Shown here: piece after piece, positions 1 to 8,700 of the stretch
Position numbering within the stretch: position 1 is the first letter of the stretch
How the letters are laid out: every line of letters starts with the position of its first letter
NCBI GenBank assembly: GCA_015523055.1
Contig: WALD01000043.1
Coordinates: 1 to 29,424, forward strand
Length of the DNA: 29,424 nucleotides
Source of the DNA: Candidatus Altarchaeota archaeon
GTDB lineage: Archaea > Altiarchaeota > Altiarchaeia > IMC4 > QMZM01
Reading direction: 5' to 3'
Notes under the pieces: model-generated
Seen by the model: only the letters and a program-made list of their open reading frames with translations
Told to the model about the DNA's origin: nothing
Databases searched by the model: none
Program-made: the position numbers and the translations under genes

Positions 1-16
1 CTATAGATGATATATA

Positions 17-241
17 ATGACTGCAACGACAATACAGCTTGATAAATCAATCGTTGAATCTTTAAAGGAGATAAGGGAGTACCCCAGGCAAACATATAAT
101 GAACTTATAAAAAATATGATTCAGGTGTTTAAGAGTGTGAAAAAAAGGAATCAATATGATGAGTTTCTGCATAAAATTCAACAGGCAAAGATGAAAGAGT
201 TGTGGGATAATGAAGAGGATGAGGCATGGGAAAATGCCTAA
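17..241 (+). CDS. RHH-like antitoxin of a MazEF-type pair
   Basis: A 74-residue acidic protein. The start (TTIQLDKSIVESLKEI, followed by a tyrosine-rich NEL helix) has the short beta strand plus two helices of a ribbon-helix-helix antitoxin, of the kind common in archaeal type II toxin-antitoxin pairs. The C-terminal third (roughly residues 45-74) is rich in Lys, Glu and Trp and would be the toxin-binding tail. The next gene, a MazF/PemK-like toxin, starts inside its last codons, which is typical of co-translated antitoxin-toxin pairs. Inferred role: bind and neutralise the toxin and repress the operon. The ATG lies only 16 nt from the window edge, so its promoter cannot be judged; the AT-rich tatataat just before it may belong to it. 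The role as antitoxin rests on fold pattern and position, not on a conserved catalytic motif. Confidence 0.75.
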   Translation: MTATTIQLDKSIVESLKEIREYPRQTYNELIKNMIQVFKSVKKRNQYDEFLHKIQQAKMKELWDNEEDEAWENA

Positions 242-548
242 AGCAGGGGACATAGTTCTGGCTGAAGTTCAGTTTACCGATACCTTTGAAATAAAGACCA
301 GACCAGCTTTGGTGCTATTTGAAGAATATGACAATGTTGTTATTGCAGGAATTACGAGCAATACTTCTATGAAAGGAATTCCCCTAACAAGAAAGGAGGG
401 CGCCATAAAAGACAGCGTTATAAAGCTGAACTATATATTCACCATCTCTACTATGATGATTAAGAAAACATTGTTCTCTTTGTCAGAAGATAAGAGAAAA
501 ATAGTTTTTGATGAACTCGTAAATAACCTGAGTGGATTAAAAAGGTAA
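234..548 (+). CDS. MazF/PemK-like toxin (predicted endoribonuclease)
   Basis: About 104 residues from the ATG at 234, which overlaps the antitoxin stop by 8 nt and has GAGG 9 nt upstream; an in-frame ATG at 210 is less likely because it would lie deep in the antitoxin gene. The opening PKAGDIVLAEVQFTD, then KTRPALVL, matches the PemK/MazF start (GDI-strand followed by the K-x-RPALV strand). The middle has the Ser/Thr-rich GITSNTS segment typical of the family. Members cleave mRNA at short sequences and are held inactive by the antitoxin. The gene ends 1 nt before the stop of the convergent ribH, so the pair is packed tightly against the riboflavin operon. The family call is good; the cleavage specificity cannot be read from sequence. 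Confidence 0.82.
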   Translation: MPKAGDIVLAEVQFTDTFEIKTRPALVLFEEYDNVVIAGITSNTSMKGIPLTRKEGAIKDSVIKLNYIFTISTMMIKKTLFSLSEDKRKIVFDELVNNLSGLKR

Positions 549-549
549 T

Positions 550-1038
550 TCAACCCATTTCCATAAAGTCCTTGAACACGGAGCTTGTATCGGAATCTCC
601 CGCACTGCCGGGCTGAGTTTCTTCCGAATCGCCGAGGACCCTGCACATCTTCACTGCGGCTTCTACTGCACGCTTGGCATATTCCACCCTCTGGTGAGCC
701 TCAAGCCTGCTCATCCCGGGGCCAGATATTCCAAGACCAACCGGCTTTCCGTAGTCAAGCGATAGGTCCGCAATCTTTCTGGATGCGTGCTGGGCAACGA
801 TCTCATCGTGCTCTGTTTGTCCTTCTATCACTGCCCCGAGAACGACTGCACAATCAATATCAGCCATCTGCATCAGTTTTTTGACTGCAAGTGGCGCATC
901 AAACACCCCGGGGACCTTTATAATCCTGATGACATCTGCTCCAAGAAATCTTGCATGCTCCTTCGCGAGTTCTATCATGGGGTAGGTTATATCATAATTG
1001 AATTCTGAGGCTACAATTCCAAGGTTGATTTTTTCCAT
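550..1038 (-). CDS. ribH: 6,7-dimethyl-8-ribityllumazine synthase
   Basis: Condenses 3,4-dihydroxy-2-butanone 4-phosphate with 5-amino-6-ribitylamino-uracil to lumazine, the penultimate step of riboflavin synthesis. The 162 residues match the family: N-terminal NLGIVASEFNYDIT with the substrate-binding aromatic, VPGVFDAPLAVKKL near 42-55, and the catalytic-loop segment GAVIEGQTEHDEIV with the conserved His at residue 77. The last 25 or so residues are Ser/Asp-rich and longer than the usual end of the family, so the tail is probably disordered. It is the last gene of ribB-ribC-ribH, 28 nt after ribC. No good Shine-Dalgarno sequence is visible before the ATG. Family members form pentamers or 60-mers. 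Confidence 0.95.
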   Translation of the reverse strand: MEKINLGIVASEFNYDITYPMIELAKEHARFLGADVIRIIKVPGVFDAPLAVKKLMQMADIDCAVVLGAVIEGQTEHDEIVAQHASRKIADLSLDYGKPVGLGISGPGMSRLEAHQRVEYAKRAVEAAVKMCRVLGDSEETQPGSAGDSDTSSVFKDFMEMG

Positions 1039-1066
1039 TTTTACAGTTATCTATTTGATTGCTCTT

Positions 1067-1531
1067 TTAAATCCTCAAAGGACCCGCATCTTTTCCACCC
1101 TGCCTCTGCCCTGTGCCTGCCATCCTCTCAAGATTTTTTGGATTGAAAAGAAGGTCAACTGCATTTATTGCATGCTCTCTTGTCCTTCTTTCGGCGAATT
1201 CTGCAAGTTCCTTATCTGTCTCTACCTCGTCTTCATGAACAAATACCTCAATTATGTGCCTGTTTGTTAAAAGTTGAGCGTGGATTATCCCAAGAGATGC
1301 CTCATGGGCGCACTGCTTGTCTATCGGCTCCTTGCCGGGCATTCCCAGAGCCATTACCAGGTCACATTCCTTCTCTTCCAGCAGCTTTTTAGCCCCGACA
1401 GGCAGGTCCTTCATTCCCGGCACGGTGTAACGCTCTATCCTGACTCCAGGGACCCGGTTCTTTATCTCCTCTATTGCAACCCCTGCCATATCATACCTTG
1501 CAAAGGTAGTGTCACAGATTCCGATTTTCAT
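1067..1531 (-). CDS. ribC: Riboflavin synthase, archaeal type
   Basis: Converts two lumazine molecules to riboflavin plus the pyrimidine that RibH reuses. This is the archaeal enzyme, a paralogue of lumazine synthase and not the bacterial RibE. Visible hallmarks are the start KIGICDTTFARYDM, the YTVPGMKDLPVGAKKL segment (equivalent to the VPG-DLP region of RibH) and GMPGKEPIDKQCAHEASLGII, a signature of archaeal riboflavin synthases. The 154-residue length is normal; the last 15 residues (Gly/Gln-rich) look dispensable. The start overlaps the end of ribB by 20 nt and is preceded by a strong GGAGGTGA inside ribB, so translation is coupled but independently initiated. Confidence 0.94.
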   Translation of the reverse strand: MKIGICDTTFARYDMAGVAIEEIKNRVPGVRIERYTVPGMKDLPVGAKKLLEEKECDLVMALGMPGKEPIDKQCAHEASLGIIHAQLLTNRHIIEVFVHEDEVETDKELAEFAERRTREHAINAVDLLFNPKNLERMAGTGQRQGGKDAGPLRI

Positions 1532-2198
1532 ACGCCTCTTTCACCTCCTCTGCGTCCAGTAATGGAATTCCGTTCTTATTAGCGTATTGAGCGGCCTTCT
1601 CCCGGGATAGGGATTTGTGGGTGGTGGAGTCCATGAGTTCGCAGATTGCAGCCGCAGGGGTGAGACCAGCCATTTCAAGCATGGCAGTCGAGAGCTCAGT
1701 GTGTCCCTCCCGGTTATCCAGCCCGGATGAGCGAAGCAGGAATACGTGACCCGGAGAGCGGAATTCTCTGCCGAATTCCTCAGCGGGATTCTTCCTTGAA
1801 TCCAACTCTTTTAGGAATTCAGCCAGTTTTTTTATCGTTAATGCCCTATCCTTATCGGTAATCCCTGTAAAGGTCTTCCGGTGGTTGATGCTGATGGAGA
1901 AGGAGGAATTCCCGCCATAGGGAATATCGTCAGGATTTATGAACCTGAGGATTTTGAACCTTTCTGCCGAGAGCCTTTCAATGTCGACGAGGAAGGGAAG
2001 CTCCATCTGCTCCGATAAATTCTTCTCAATAGCAACGCAGATGAGGCCCCCTCCATCCTGTCTCATCCTGGATATATGCTCTGGCGTGATGAATTCCGCA
2101 GCGGTTACAAAATCGGTTTCATTCTCCCTTGAATCCGAATCATGAATCAGGACGAAATTCCCACTTCCAAGCGAATTCAGAGCTTCTTTGATAGCCAT
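1512..2198 (-). CDS. ribB: 3,4-dihydroxy-2-butanone 4-phosphate synthase
   Basis: Makes the four-carbon precursor of riboflavin from ribulose 5-phosphate in a Mg2+-dependent reaction. The 228 residues show the DHBP-synthase signature: DSDSRENETDFVTAAEF (metal-binding acidic loop), GGGLICVAI, and later the SPGHVFLLRSSGL and HTELSTAMLEMAGL segments that carry the metal-ligand His and base-binding residues. The family motif usually reads D-x-x-REnExD; DSRENETD fits. The frame is open to a TTG at 2234, but the ATG at 2198 is preferred because a TATA-like CTTTTTATC sits 28 nt upstream and the family begins near MAIKEALNSL. First gene of ribB-ribC-ribH, 36 nt after a small coiled-coil gene. It is monofunctional, with no GTP cyclohydrolase II domain, as expected in archaea. 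Confidence 0.93.
   Translation of the reverse strand: MAIKEALNSLGSGNFVLIHDSDSRENETDFVTAAEFITPEHISRMRQDGGGLICVAIEKNLSEQMELPFLVDIERLSAERFKILRFINPDDIPYGGNSSFSISINHRKTFTGITDKDRALTIKKLAEFLKELDSRKNPAEEFGREFRSPGHVFLLRSSGLDNREGHTELSTAMLEMAGLTPAAAICELMDSTTHKSLSREKAAQYANKNGIPLLDAEEVKEAYENRNL
1541..1548 (-). promoter_or_regulatory. Strong Shine-Dalgarno site for ribC
   Basis: On the minus strand this reads GGAGGTGA, 9 nt before the ribC ATG, and lies inside the ribB coding region. It fixes the ribC start and shows that downstream operon genes here use leadered initiation. Confidence 0.8.
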
Positions 2199-2221
2199 AG
2201 AATTAGATAGTAGATTTGGGG

Positions 2222-2230
2222 GATAAAAAG
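2222..2230 (-). promoter_or_regulatory. Probable TATA box of ribB (leaderless)
   Basis: Minus-strand CTTTTTATC, centred about 28 nt before the ribB ATG at 2198 and with no Shine-Dalgarno sequence in between. The same motif at about the same spacing precedes the small gene at 25178, which supports a real TFB/TBP promoter and a leaderless mRNA. Confidence 0.55.
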
Positions 2231-2234
2231 GCAA

Positions 2235-2480
2235 TTAGTCAATGTTGCTCTTTAGTCTAGTCCAGTCGCCACCCTCTCCACTATCTTTGTCTCTCTTGAA
2301 GCCCATTTTTGCCATCATCTTTTTCAGCGGACTTATCCTCCCTCTGTCCTCAAGCTTCCTGGAATTCTCTGGCTTCGGGAGTGGTTCCGGTATTCTCTCC
2401 TCAAGCCTCTCGATTCGCTTCCACCCCTCATAGACCTCTGCCTTCTTCTCCTCCATTTTTTTCTTTAGTTCTCCAAGCAT
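2235..2480 (-). CDS. Small basic helical protein, unknown
   Basis: 81 residues that I do not recognise. The first 35 are Lys/Glu-rich and helical (LGELKKKMEEKKAEVYEGWK), a short coiled-coil with one Trp, resembling the repeats of the large coiled-coil protein encoded just upstream. A Pro-rich linker (ERIPEPLPKPEN) follows, then a basic segment SPLKKMMAKMGFKRDKD and an acidic/Trp-containing tail. It starts 1 nt after the stop of the 770-residue coiled-coil gene and has GGTGA 8 nt upstream of its ATG, so it is expressed together with that gene. Inferred: an accessory subunit that pairs with the coiled-coil protein. The placement in an operon supports it as a real gene. Confidence 0.7.
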   Translation of the reverse strand: MLGELKKKMEEKKAEVYEGWKRIERLEERIPEPLPKPENSRKLEDRGRISPLKKMMAKMGFKRDKDSGEGGDWTRLKSNID

Positions 2481-2481
2481 C

Positions 2482-4794
2482 TTATCTCACCCCTCTCTTG
2501 AACAGGTCTCTTAGAGTAGCATATTTTTGCTTAAGCCTCTTCTCCTCCTTCAGCAGCTCCTTCTCCCTGTCCCTGAGCCCCCTTTTGTCCTCCAGAATCA
2601 GAAGTTCAAGCTCCTTCTTTTTCTTCTCGATCTCAAACTCATCCTCCTCAATGAACGACTTTAGTTTCTCCTCCTTTGAAAGAATCTCCTGCCTCTCTTT
2701 CTCTATTTCTACCTGCTTGAGTTTCATGTCCTGTAACATCCCCTCAAAGCCAGATTCATAGAGAATTTTCTCCAATTTATCCCACTCAGATTCTATCCTG
2801 CTCCACTCAAGATTTATCTTGCTCTTCTCTTTTTCAAGAGCATCCATATCCTCTCTTGCTGGTATCGGAGGCTTTATCTCCTCTGGAGTTGGCTTTATAA
2901 GCTTCTCACCATCCCTGGTATCCTCTTCACAGATCTTGGTGATATCCTTCAGTTCACTGGTAATGATCTTTCGCTGTTTTTCTATCCTGATCTTATCCTT
3001 CTTTGCCTTGGCTATGTCTCTATGTATCCTCCTGAATTCCTTGTCTATCTCTTTTATAATCCTCTCCACCCTCCTTTTATCTACTCTTCCTTTACCGAGT
3101 TCCCTGTTGAGATTCTCCTCCGCAGAGTGAATCTTCGCCCATTCATTCTCCATCCGATTTAATTCTCTGGCAATATCTTTCTTTTCCCGCTGCATGTCTG
3201 TCTGTGCCAGCTCTATCCTGTCCCACTCCAGCTTTATTCTGCCGAGGTCTTCGTCAATCTTCCGTCTGAGTTTGATAAGTTCATCCCTTTCCTGCCCCCT
3301 CTTTTTATCTTCCTCCTCAATTTGATCTACCCTGCTCTCAAGCTCTTTCTCTCTGTTCCTCAGTTTATCCCATTCTATCCTTACCTTAGCCAGCTCCAGG
3401 TCTATTTCCTTCCTATCCTCCGATATCTTCTTTTTGTGCTCCTCTATTTTATTCCATTCCTCGCCCATTTTTCTAAGCCCGGCGTCTATCTCCCTCTTTT
3501 GCTGCTCAATTGCCCTCTTGTCAACCTCTCTCCTCTTCTGAAGCTCCTCTATCTTCTTCCATTCATTATCTATTCTCTTGAGTTCCTGATCCATCTCCCT
3601 CTTCTTCTGCTCAATATTCTTGTTGACTTCACTGGTTCTGCTGAGGGTATCCTCCAGTTTCTCCTGATTCCTGCGTAATTCCGACCATTCTTCTGTGATC
3701 TTGACGAGTTCCGATTCCATAGCAGATTTTTGCCTTTCCAGGTCCTTTCTTTGAACCTTAATTTCTTTATCAGCCTCTTTGAGTTTTATTTCGCTCTGCT
3801 TTTTCATCTCCTCAATCTGAACCCGGTTATCCTGAATGTCCTTCCACTCCCCCTCTATTCTCTTTAATTCAGCTGTTATGTTTGCCCTGTGATTCTCTAT
3901 CTCTCTCTTTTCCTCCTCTATTCTGCTCCATTCGCTGTTTATCTTCTTCATCTCCCCGGCAATGACCTCTTTCTGATGCTCTATCCTCTTCTGATCTTCT
4001 TCACTCCTCTTCATTGCATTGCTCAGTTCAGCCTGGCCTTTCCGGAGATCGTTCCATTCTATCTTGAGTTTGTCGAATTCTTTATCCAGATCGTCTGATT
4101 GCTTCTTTATGGACCTTCTTGTTTCCTCCAGTTTACTCCATTCATGGCCTATCTTTTTTAGTCCTGCATCAATTTCGTTTCTCTGTCGCTCAATCTCTTT
4201 TGCACTAATATCCCTCCTCCGAAGTTCCTTCTCGAGGTGGGTCTTATTCTTCCGGATTTCGGTCCATTCCCTTCCTATTCTGATGAATTCCTGATCGAGT
4301 TTGTCACGGCTGGAAGCCAGCTCTTCTTGAGCCTCCTCTATCTTCTTCCATTCGCCGGCTGCCCTAGCAAGCTCCTTTTCAACCTCCTTTCTTTTTTGTT
4401 CTATCTCCTTATCGTTCTGTTTCTTTTTCTGCAGGGCTTCATCCACCTGTTGCCTTTTCACCTGTATATCCTCCCATTCCTTTGTTATCCTCTGTAATTG
4501 GGTGTCGATGTCCTTTCTTTGTTTTTTTATCCCCTCCAGTTCCTTCCTCGCAGTCTTCTGCCTTTCCTTTATCCTCTGCCATTCCCTCTTTATTGCCTCT
4601 TCCTCTTTTGCTATCCTTGTGGCTTCGGTCCTGACATGCTCCCTCTCTCTCTCAACCTCAGCAAGATATTTCCTTGCCATTTTCAGAAGATTGTCTGCCT
4701 CGCTATAACCGGCTGGTTTTCCTGCTGTTGCTTTTTTCGGCTTTGATACAGGTATCAATGTTTCAAGACCTTTGGATTTTGATTTTCTGGCCAT
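2482..4794 (-). CDS. Long coiled-coil protein with periodic Glu-Trp repeats
   Basis: 770 residues. The first 30 are basic and Lys/Ala/Pro-rich (MARKSKSKGL...), and nearly all the rest is predicted rod-like coiled coil full of Lys, Glu and Arg. It is marked by an E-W-x-x-[IL] motif at Trp 72, 107, 149, 177, 219, 247, 289, 317, 370, 412, 447, 475, 524 and 552. The spacings are 35, 42, 28, 42, 28, 42, 28, 53, 42, 35, 28, 49 and 28 residues, all multiples of seven except 53, so Trp sits at one heptad position along the rod. A Pro-rich hinge near 640-655 (KPTPEEIKPPIPA) separates a last coil with two more EW motifs. No ATPase head, membrane segment or known domain is visible. It follows parA by 2 nt and precedes the 81-residue gene. 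Role unknown: a filament, scaffold or ParA-linked tether. Confidence 0.85.
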   Translation of the reverse strand: MARKSKSKGLETLIPVSKPKKATAGKPAGYSEADNLLKMARKYLAEVEREREHVRTEATRIAKEEEAIKREWQRIKERQKTARKELEGIKKQRKDIDTQLQRITKEWEDIQVKRQQVDEALQKKKQNDKEIEQKRKEVEKELARAAGEWKKIEEAQEELASSRDKLDQEFIRIGREWTEIRKNKTHLEKELRRRDISAKEIERQRNEIDAGLKKIGHEWSKLEETRRSIKKQSDDLDKEFDKLKIEWNDLRKGQAELSNAMKRSEEDQKRIEHQKEVIAGEMKKINSEWSRIEEEKREIENHRANITAELKRIEGEWKDIQDNRVQIEEMKKQSEIKLKEADKEIKVQRKDLERQKSAMESELVKITEEWSELRRNQEKLEDTLSRTSEVNKNIEQKKREMDQELKRIDNEWKKIEELQKRREVDKRAIEQQKREIDAGLRKMGEEWNKIEEHKKKISEDRKEIDLELAKVRIEWDKLRNREKELESRVDQIEEEDKKRGQERDELIKLRRKIDEDLGRIKLEWDRIELAQTDMQREKKDIARELNRMENEWAKIHSAEENLNRELGKGRVDKRRVERIIKEIDKEFRRIHRDIAKAKKDKIRIEKQRKIITSELKDITKICEEDTRDGEKLIKPTPEEIKPPIPAREDMDALEKEKSKINLEWSRIESEWDKLEKILYESGFEGMLQDMKLKQVEIEKERQEILSKEEKLKSFIEEDEFEIEKKKKELELLILEDKRGLRDREKELLKEEKRLKQKYATLRDLFKRGVR

Positions 4795-4796
4795 TT

Positions 4797-5651
4797 TTAG
4801 TAACCCAAAAATTCATGGGCTAATTTTTCATACGCCCTTGCCCCATCAGAATTCCTGTCATAGGTTCCGATAGGTTTCCCAAAACTTGATGATTCGGGAA
4901 ATTTCTCATCCCTCGGGATGATCGTTGCATAGATATTTCCACCAAACATCTTCCGGATGTCCTTGAGAATCTCATTTACATGCTTTGTATCCCTCTGGTA
5001 CATTGTGAGGAGTATGCCGTCTATCTCAAGCCCAGGGTTTACCCTCTCCTGTATCAGGCTTACAACATTCATAAATTCATCCAGACCCTCAAGAGCGAAA
5101 TACTCGCACTGGACAGGAATTACAACTGAATCCGCAGCCGTTAGTGCATTCAGAGCTAAAAGGCCAAGGGAGGGTGGACAATCTATCAGAATGAAATCAT
5201 ATTCCTCTGTCAAATCCTGGATGGAATTCTTCAGGATAGTCTCGCGAAAATTCATCCCGACCATCTTTATCTCGGCATCGGCCAGATGGACACTTGCAGG
5301 AATCATGCTGAGCCCCTTAATCTTTGTCGGAAGGATTACATCCTTTATCTTTGCCTTGCCGGCAAGTACATCCGCTATGGAGTCTGACACCCTGTCCTTC
5401 TCTATTCCAATTCCGATAGTGCTGTTGGCCTGAGGATCTATATCTATAAGGAGGACCTTATACTCCATCAGAGCAAGATAGGCCGCAAGGTTGATAGCAG
5501 TGGTTGTTTTCCCCACACCCCCCTTCTGATTTGCAACCGCTATTATCTTGTGGGTATCCCTTGTGCCCTTAATCTTTCCGGTGGATTTCTCCCCGGCTTC
5601 AAGATTACCAAAGCCCAGTTTTTTAAGCAGGTTGCGCAGTAGGTTTATCAT
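4797..5651 (-). CDS. ParA/Soj-family ATPase with N-terminal amphipathic extension
   Basis: 284 residues. The deviant Walker A is KGGVGKTT at 43-50, followed by LLIDIDPQANST (Walker A', about 68-78), FILIDCPPSLG (Walker B) and ALEGLDEFMNVV, all diagnostic of ParA/Soj chromosome- or plasmid-partition ATPases and not of MinD. Such proteins dimerise on ATP, usually bind DNA non-specifically, and position cargo by gradients. Unusually, about 34 residues precede the core, starting MINLLRNLLKKLGFG, which would form an amphipathic, basic helix able to lie on a membrane. No ParB is nearby; the partners are the coiled-coil gene 2 nt downstream and the surface ATPase 87 nt upstream. Its own promoter is suggested by CTTATAAC about 29 nt before the ATG. 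Confidence 0.93.
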   Translation of the reverse strand: MINLLRNLLKKLGFGNLEAGEKSTGKIKGTRDTHKIIAVANQKGGVGKTTTAINLAAYLALMEYKVLLIDIDPQANSTIGIGIEKDRVSDSIADVLAGKAKIKDVILPTKIKGLSMIPASVHLADAEIKMVGMNFRETILKNSIQDLTEEYDFILIDCPPSLGLLALNALTAADSVVIPVQCEYFALEGLDEFMNVVSLIQERVNPGLEIDGILLTMYQRDTKHVNEILKDIRKMFGGNIYATIIPRDEKFPESSSFGKPIGTYDRNSDGARAYEKLAHEFLGY

Positions 5652-5676
5652 CTTGGAGGGGGATATAATAGATGAT

Positions 5677-5684
5677 GTTATAAG
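5677..5684 (-). promoter_or_regulatory. Probable TATA box of the parA unit
   Basis: Minus-strand CTTATAAC centred about 29 nt before the parA ATG, in the 87-nt gap after the surface ATPase gene. There is no Shine-Dalgarno sequence (the leader would be CCCCCTCC), so leaderless transcription fits. A further CTTTTTATC lies near 5709-5717 and could be a terminator tract of the upstream gene or another box. Confidence 0.45.
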
Positions 5685-5738
5685 ATAGAGATATATTAAG
5701 AATAGATGATAAAAAGGATAAATCCCACAGATTTAGAT

Positions 5739-8700
5739 CTATTCTTTTGATTGTTTCCTCTTCTGCCTCTCCATCAGTTTTCTCTCTATCCTCTTTCTCA
5801 TCTCAGGGGTTATCTTGCCTCCTGAATTCTTTAGTTCTTCCTGAAGCTTTTTCAGTTCCTCCACCTCTTTACGCATGTCCCTCAGTTCCTTATCTTCTCC
5901 ACGCGTCTTTTCCCTGATAGATTCCCCAGCTACCGGTTTTTCCGGCGGTTTCCCGGCATGGGGTTTCCCTAGCAGCTTCTTTTCCACTGAGGGACTGAAT
6001 TGTGGTCTTTCCGTGTTATCCAGCCTACTACGACGTATTATCTCCTTTACCCTCTCCCCGGCCTTTTTCTCACCGAATGGTAATCCCTTTTCCCTGGCAG
6101 ATGGTTTCTCTCTAACTGTTTCTGTCTTCAGGTGCTCCCACCTCCTGTTTCTTTCCTCCCTTCTCTCCTTAAGGCTCTCAAGCATCTCCTCGTGTCTTGT
6201 AGCTTTCTCAGCATTCCTTCTTATCAATTCCTCCTCCTTTTTTGCCCTTGCCTCTGCCTTCTCCCTCTCTGCGGAGCCCATCTTGGAGAATTCACTCTCT
6301 ATTCTCGGATCCAGGGATTCAAGATACATCTTAACCACATCAAATGATCCCTTCTTCACATTGTCCAGTGCCAGATTCAGCTCCAATTCTAAGTCAAAGA
6401 CATCAACTCCCCCTTTTTTTAGAATTTTCAGCTTATTCTTGAGTCTGTTTATCTCCCTATTGGATCTGTCATAATTATCAAGGTCTTCATCGGAAAGTCT
6501 GTGCGGATTATGGAGCAGGGGTCTGAAACTGATAAAATATGGTCTTCCTTTATTATACTCTGCATTCTGCAACATGCCGGTTCCGACAGCTGACTTTACA
6601 ACCGAGCGCAGGATATCCTCACCGTACTTCATCTTAATCCTCTCAAGATCTCCCTCATAGCGTGTTCTCATCTGGATCTCTGTCCCGATGTTTGCCTTAA
6701 TCTCTCCCACAAAGTCCGATAAAACCTGCGAGATCAGGATAAGCCCTATACCCCACTTTCTGAATTCTCTAACTGCCCTCTCAACCTGGGTAAAACCCTT
6801 TCCTGACCCTCCGAATTTTGGCAAGAGGCGATGAACCTCGTCATACACGAAGAGGGCCCTGAGCTTTGGAGTTTCCTCAAGATTCGCCAGGAAGACCTCC
6901 CTTACTGTATTTTCAACTATCACATCAATCTGGGAGGGGTCAAGTTTATGAAGACAGAATACAGAAATCTCTCCAGGCCTGATATGTTTTTTAATGTCTA
7001 TCCTCTGGCTGGGTTCCGTTATCGTATAGACGTTGCCGTCGAAAACCCTTGCATCGCTCTCTTTCATCTTGAAGGCAGGATAGAGTCTGAACATCCCTGC
7101 ATCCTTATTCGCTCTCAGGAATCCGCTCCACTGGGCAGTGGGGTCAAATACGAGGACTGCAGCATCTTTCAGGAGAGCTTCCTCAACGAGAACTTGGGCA
7201 GCAACCGTCTTTCCACAACCGGTTGCTCCCGCGATGAGGGTATGCATCTGCAGCCGGTCTATTGGTATAAATGCCCTTATTGCTGTTTCTGCCAGTTTGC
7301 CGATGACCCCTGACCTGGGACCGGGCTGTGGCAGAGCCCCGAGTTCAACCAGCTCAAGATATCTTTTCTTCCTTGCCTGCTCCCTCTTGTAGAGCAGGAA
7401 AGCAACATAAATGAGGGTTATGAGGAAAAAAATGAGCAGGATTATCCAGACAGGTATGCCAAAGAATTCCAGCTCAAAAAACGATTTTCTAACATCTACG
7501 TAAGAGATGGAAACAACCTCCCTCTCACCCTCACCCCGATATCGGGCTATGCCCTTCACTATGTATTTCCCCTCTCTAATGCCCCTCGAAATATTGATGT
7601 TATCTATCCATGGAATGTTTGACCCCGCGGCTATGGAAATATTCTCTGTTCTTTCAACAACTATCTCACTGGTTACAGAATCTACAAGCTGGAGGAGGAA
7701 CTCGACATTAACATCCTTGGTTCCAAGATTGTAAAGGCTAACATCAACCCGAAGGGTTTTTCCGGGGGAAATGACATCTATAAGTGGATTAATCTTCAGG
7801 TCAAGGAGTCTCTCCTTCCTTTCAAGGACCCTGATATTCACCGGTATATTTGAGGTTATACCGGCAATAGTTAGTGTTATCTCACCATAATAGTTGCCAG
7901 CACTTGTTCCCTGGGGGATGAAGGTATTTATCACAAGGTCACTCTCCTCCCCTGGTGTTAATTCTACACTCTTGTTTTCAAAGCTTATAAAGTCTATAAC
8001 CTTCCCGGAGATATTTATGGACATTGATGCGCTCTTGTTGGACGGGTTTTTGATTCTTATAGATGTCTTTGTATATTCACCAGGATATAATTCAGCCGAA
8101 ACAACCTGATAGCCGGAAACCAATTCAACCTTCTTTGCAAGAAGAAGAAGAGCCATGTCCTGTGTCTGCCTGTACATTGCATCCCTTATATAATCTATTA
8201 TCTCCTGTCTCTGAAGTGTTACATTTATCTGCTGCTGGGTAAGGTTCACCCTCTCCTCCAGAAGACCAATTCTTTCAATAAGGTTAAGAAGTGTTGCTTC
8301 TATCCCGGAAATGTCTGTTGGTTTTGGACCCGTTGGACAAATGCCGCAGTCAATTGGACAGGTGCTGCAGGATTCCCCATACTCAATCTCGCATTTCCCA
8401 TCACCACATTTTAATGCCTCTACGGCCATATAGGCGGTGGATTCCAGTGGCTTGTCTATTGCCGCCGTAACGGTGTTCGCGAACTTATCTACCTGGCTCT
8501 CAAGAGCCGTCCAGAAGACCTTACAGGTCTTGTTCTCAAAATCCCAGTCATCACATTCATATATCTTAATCAGCTCCTCGCTGCCTATGTCCTGCTGTGA
8601 GTAAGCAATCTTCACAATACCCGTTGATGTCATATTGGTATCAAGGCCGAAACCCCTGATGGGATCGGCATGGGGGATATAGACCTCATTTCCTTCCAGG

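Noticed and set aside
2309..4746. Several long open frames on the plus strand opposite the coiled-coil gene
   Set aside because: They are Ser/Leu/Phe-rich mirror frames of Lys/Glu-rich codons. No start signal or domain is visible, and the minus-strand gene explains the region fully.
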